A stretch of DNA of 64,000 nt from a candidate division CSSED10-310 bacterium (GTDB lineage Bacteria > CSSED10-310), in contig JAFGEQ010000006.1 of the NCBI GenBank assembly GCA_016931515.1, positions 259,175 through 323,174 on the forward strand, written 5' to 3'. The position numbers were made by a program, and so were the translations under genes. A model generated the notes under the pieces. That model saw nothing but the letters and a program-made list of their open reading frames with translations. It was not told where the DNA came from and did not search any database. Each line of letters opens with the position of its first letter. The stretch's first letter is position 1. Below, piece after piece: positions 62,301 through 64,000 of the stretch.

Positions 62301-64000
62301 ATGTGGCTGACTCCACTTATGCATGGGATCTTGTTTATAAAACTTTTAACACATCGACCTGCAGTTCCGACATCACGTTGAGCTACTGCTGGGCAATCGG
62401 TGCCGTTGTTAGCGGGAGACCGAGTACTCTTGCCGCATATGTCGTGTGCGGTGAACCGGGTGATCCATGTGACGAAACACAGTTTACTCAGGTCGCTTAT
62501 CATGCAAATTATGGAGCTGCCGTTACATCCGGAACAGACAGCATCAACCTGTCCGACTATCTGGGCGCCTGTCCTCCCTGCCCATCGGGACTAATAACAA
62601 TCGCATTCGGATATTATGGCAATAATGCCAGTCCAGTTACTGTGGATTATGTCTGCACAAACTGCTCGCCGGCCTGCACCACCTGTTCGGATTTCTTCGT
62701 GGAAAATTTCGAAGATGGCGATGACTGGGGTGAATCCGCCATGCCGAGCTGGACACAAAGCAACGATACATATTGCACGGTTGCCGATTATATAAACACG
62801 TTGGATCCGACCAGCGCCTATGAGGGACGGATTGCGGGTAATAACTCAGCCGCAATATCCGTCAGCACTGTGGGACGTGAGGACATTTCCATCAGTTTCC
62901 AGGAAAGGACGGCCCAGTTGGATGCGGGAGAGCGGATCTACTTTGATTATTCAACGAACGGTGGCACAAGCTGGACAACTCCGGATTCCTGGACGAATCA
63001 CACGAATTGGATGCAGCGTTCCCGCGACTTGTCAACAGTAACGGCCTGCAACAACAACCCGGATTTCATGATCCGGTTCCGCTGCAACGCCAATAATACA
63101 AACACCGAGTTTATCTATGTCGATAACATCATCGTCAACGGGTGTTACATCGAAGTCGGTACACCCACGCCGACAAATATACCGACCAATACACCCACCT
63201 TCACAAATACACCCACACGAACTCCGACACCGACAAATACGCCAACGAACACACCGACGTTGACACCGACACCAACCAACACCCCGACACGAACTCCGAC
63301 ACCGACCAACACCCCGACGAATACGCCAACTCGGACGCCGACACCGACAAATACGCCAACGAACACACCGACGTTGACACCGACACCGACCAATACCCCC
63401 ACGAACACTCCAACAGATACACCGCTGCCGACGGACACTCCCACTTATACTCCAACAGAATTACCTCCGACATTTACACCTACTTACACACCGACGGAGG
63501 TACCTCCCACATTCACACCCACCGACACCCCGACGAACACTCCCACAAGAACGCCTACCGCTACCAATACGCCTACGAACACACCGACGTTAACGCCGAC
63601 GCCAACCAATACTCCAACCAACACGCCGACACTGACGCCCACCCCAACCAATACCCCGACGAACACACCTACGCTGACTCCCACTCCAACGAACACACCC
63701 ACCAATACCCCAACCCTGACACCGACGCTTACAAACACCCCAACAAACACCCCAACTCTTACACCGACACCCACGAATACGCCCACCCATACACCGACAT
63801 TGACCCCCACTCCGACGAACACACCAACCCATACGCCAACGATTACGCCGACACCGACGGACACGCCGGCGGGAGGCTGGATCACGGTCGATGACTCGAC
63901 AGGATGCACATCCGATACAATCATCGTTGATGTTCTGATCAACAATCCGGATGCTCCGGTGGATGCGTTTACGTTTGATGTGGATTACGACACATCCGCG
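59381..64000 (+). CDS. Very large secreted subtilisin-like protease with jelly-roll modules, Thr-Pro linker and cohesin-like end (runs off right edge)
   Basis: At least 1540 residues in one open frame from ATG 59381 (GGGGAGGG upstream) to the window end. Signal peptide about 1-23, then a propeptide-like region to about 230. The S8 catalytic domain has Asp256 (VEMVDSGL), His292 ([10 protein letters not shown]) and Ser518 ([13 protein letters not shown]), all intact. After a P-domain-like region, three modules open with [16 protein letters not shown] and FEDGDDW, jelly-roll-like. Residues about 1261-1496 are a TPTNTP linker. The visible end (from [12 protein letters not shown]) resembles a cohesin domain ([19 protein letters not shown]). 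Probably an extracellular or surface-bound protein-degrading enzyme; the missing 3' part may hold an anchor. Confidence 0.87.
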   Translation, partial: MSCRKFFLVVIGLVGLSILSTAGAVDERFQIMAGAYRFDPLEKAPSVPQDMTVAYRDTDAGYFLIQLEDYPTDAELKQLDDLVLERVWHQSGTTYLVRAEAGKLEIGVKKLPVKWMGPFQPAYRMEEQLEQKLADAYQDSDTVRINVCWSNADEEYVKGVLEEMGATSFGAITHHPTRPVGTGKFFISSKVIRDVARTEGVLWIGPYLEANMNDERSAQILAGNYNASYQPTGTGYNSWLSSIGVNGSGVIVEMVDSGLCTGVNTTIHQDLRGRVVFHNDTTGNGPRDVRGHGTNCAGIVAGNATIGTVDASGYLYGMGVAPGASLGNTKIFSDSGAFSDPDFYTTSQNAYQNGARLSSQSWGSNYGNCVNASLNYSDQCVVYDTMIRDADSTSGGNQQFAIFNAAGNMGWCYPTYPNVSTIGDPGIAKNIITIGASENWRSGTDGCGVGSTGADDGHDKIDFSSVGLTSGRIKPDLMAPGTHITSMASQYSGYNGAAVCDTYYPTGQTYYNWCSGTSQACPHAAGAGALFYQWYNNTYSSTPSPALIKAALINGADDMVGGDTGYASPSTLPNIPNRYQGWGRINVGNTIENGLSMRYYDQGTVFGTNGQYYEVTYYVDSSGPVKITCVWTDAPGTVGGALLKNNLNLTVTDNGTSYLGNVFSSGWSATGGSADTVNNVECVYIQNPTGPITIRVTATSLTDDGVPGNGDSTDQDFALVVSNVNDGVLTPTPTGPTPTFTPTPTPTDTPVPVSIPYCEYFEGTADGWTVIDLDGDGDNWFLIGPDSDYAHNGEYWAASASWDSVALTPDNWLISPAIDLTSATDPVLHWYIAAQDQTWPAEYYSVLLSTTGTSSSDFTNTLYSETVQAGGPDGNNYWFRSVNLASYVGNTVHIAFRHYNCTDQYWLNLDDVCVYENGAPPPTNTPTATPTPPAIGACDSFEASGDDWSFCGTWGIYNGTFGALPCDGSNFLGHVADSTYAWDLVYKTFNTSTCSSDITLSYCWAIGAVVSGRPSTLAAYVVCGEPGDPCDETQFTQVAYHANYGAAVTSGTDSINLSDYLGACPPCPSGLITIAFGYYGNNASPVTVDYVCTNCSPACTTCSDFFVENFEDGDDWGESAMPSWTQSNDTYCTVADYINTLDPTSAYEGRIAGNNSAAISVSTVGREDISISFQERTAQLDAGERIYFDYSTNGGTSWTTPDSWTNHTNWMQRSRDLSTVTACNNNPDFMIRFRCNANNTNTEFIYVDNIIVNGCYIEVGTPTPTNIPTNTPTFTNTPTRTPTPTNTPTNTPTLTPTPTNTPTRTPTPTNTPTNTPTRTPTPTNTPTNTPTLTPTPTNTPTNTPTDTPLPTDTPTYTPTELPPTFTPTYTPTEVPPTFTPTDTPTNTPTRTPTATNTPTNTPTLTPTPTNTPTNTPTLTPTPTNTPTNTPTLTPTPTNTPTNTPTLTPTLTNTPTNTPTLTPTPTNTPTHTPTLTPTPTNTPTHTPTITPTPTDTPAGGWITVDDSTGCTSDTIIVDVLINNPDAPVDAFTFDVDYDTSA
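63578..63871 (+). repeat. Seven tandem 42-base repeats within the protease linker
   Basis: Exactly seven 42-base units encode the 14-residue unit [14 protein letters not shown] or variants (copies 6 and 7 begin HTPT; the seventh ends TDTPA). The upstream part of the linker (from 63161) holds less regular copies. The reverse strand stays open through it, giving long meaningless frames. Confidence 0.85.

Noticed and set aside
63578..63871. Regular 42-base repeats as a possible CRISPR array
   Set aside because: There are no unique spacers; units are contiguous and code for Thr-Pro repeats.
63142..63945. Long open frames in other frames and on the reverse strand in the Thr-Pro linker
   Set aside because: They arise from the ACN-CCN periodicity; the true frame is the protease, which stays open from 59381.

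Overview
This window looks like chromosome from an uncultured, double-membraned (diderm) bacterium. Evidence for an outer membrane is a TonB-dependent receptor (47778-50156), a metallopeptidase-propeller protein with a beta-barrel-like tail (25313-28225) and several lipoprotein signals. Secreted proteins carry long Thr-Pro (TPTPTNTP) linkers, a style common in poorly sampled candidate phyla, but I cannot name the phylum from sequence alone. Base composition is mid-range by eye. I see no tRNA, rRNA, CRISPR array, insertion sequence or phage gene, and about 47 protein genes, two of them cut by the window ends.

Layout. 1-1480 (minus): a glycosyltransferase fragment and a UDP-galactopyranose-mutase-like flavoprotein. 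1854-7421 (plus): a HEAT-like protein, a secreted SGNH hydrolase and a membrane DUF457/beta-propeller fusion. 7516-11477 (plus): lepA-hemW-epmB operon. 11538-13473: lexA-dinB, an SOS unit with a candidate operator. 13458-17363 (minus): aminotransferase and two tandem bleomycin-hydrolase-type aminopeptidases. 17527-21381 (plus): alpha/beta hydrolase and an M16C protease. 21427-29910 (minus): two sulfatase-like lipoproteins, the peptidase/propeller/barrel protein, a sugar isomerase-like protein and an orphan DNA methyltransferase. 29991-33403 (plus): PilZ protein, a phosphofructokinase with pyrophosphate-type residues, panD and serS. 34080-36293: repeat-rich protein fused to a Ser/Thr kinase. 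36318-40482 (minus): methyltransferase, cobalamin radical SAM enzyme and membrane sulfatase-like protein. 40597-41007: membrane-anchored ferredoxin. 41030-46346 (minus): GT-C-type membrane protein followed by coupled genes, three with zinc ribbons, the last carrying an FHA domain. 46437-47771: secreted papain-like protease. 47778-53415 (minus): TonB receptor, MscL, a surface protein with an LPATG-like tail, L,D-transpeptidase and an HhH protein. 53598-56247 (plus): methyltransferase, trpS, xthA. 56225-59096 (minus): a SEDS glycosyltransferase and its class B PBP. 59381 to the right edge: a very large subtilisin-like protease with a Thr-Pro linker and a cohesin-like module.

Themes. The window is rich in proteolysis: subtilase, secreted C1A papain, two C1B aminopeptidases, M16C, and an MA-clan metallopeptidase. 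The secreted ones share Thr-Pro linkers and jelly-roll-like modules, suggesting an organism that feeds on protein. A Ser/Thr kinase and an FHA protein hint at phosphothreonine signalling, the FHA protein sitting in an uncharacterised zinc-ribbon membrane operon that is my best candidate for an undescribed system. Promoter-like sites recur with a 16-18 base spacer and often a TACA(A/C)T -10 element.
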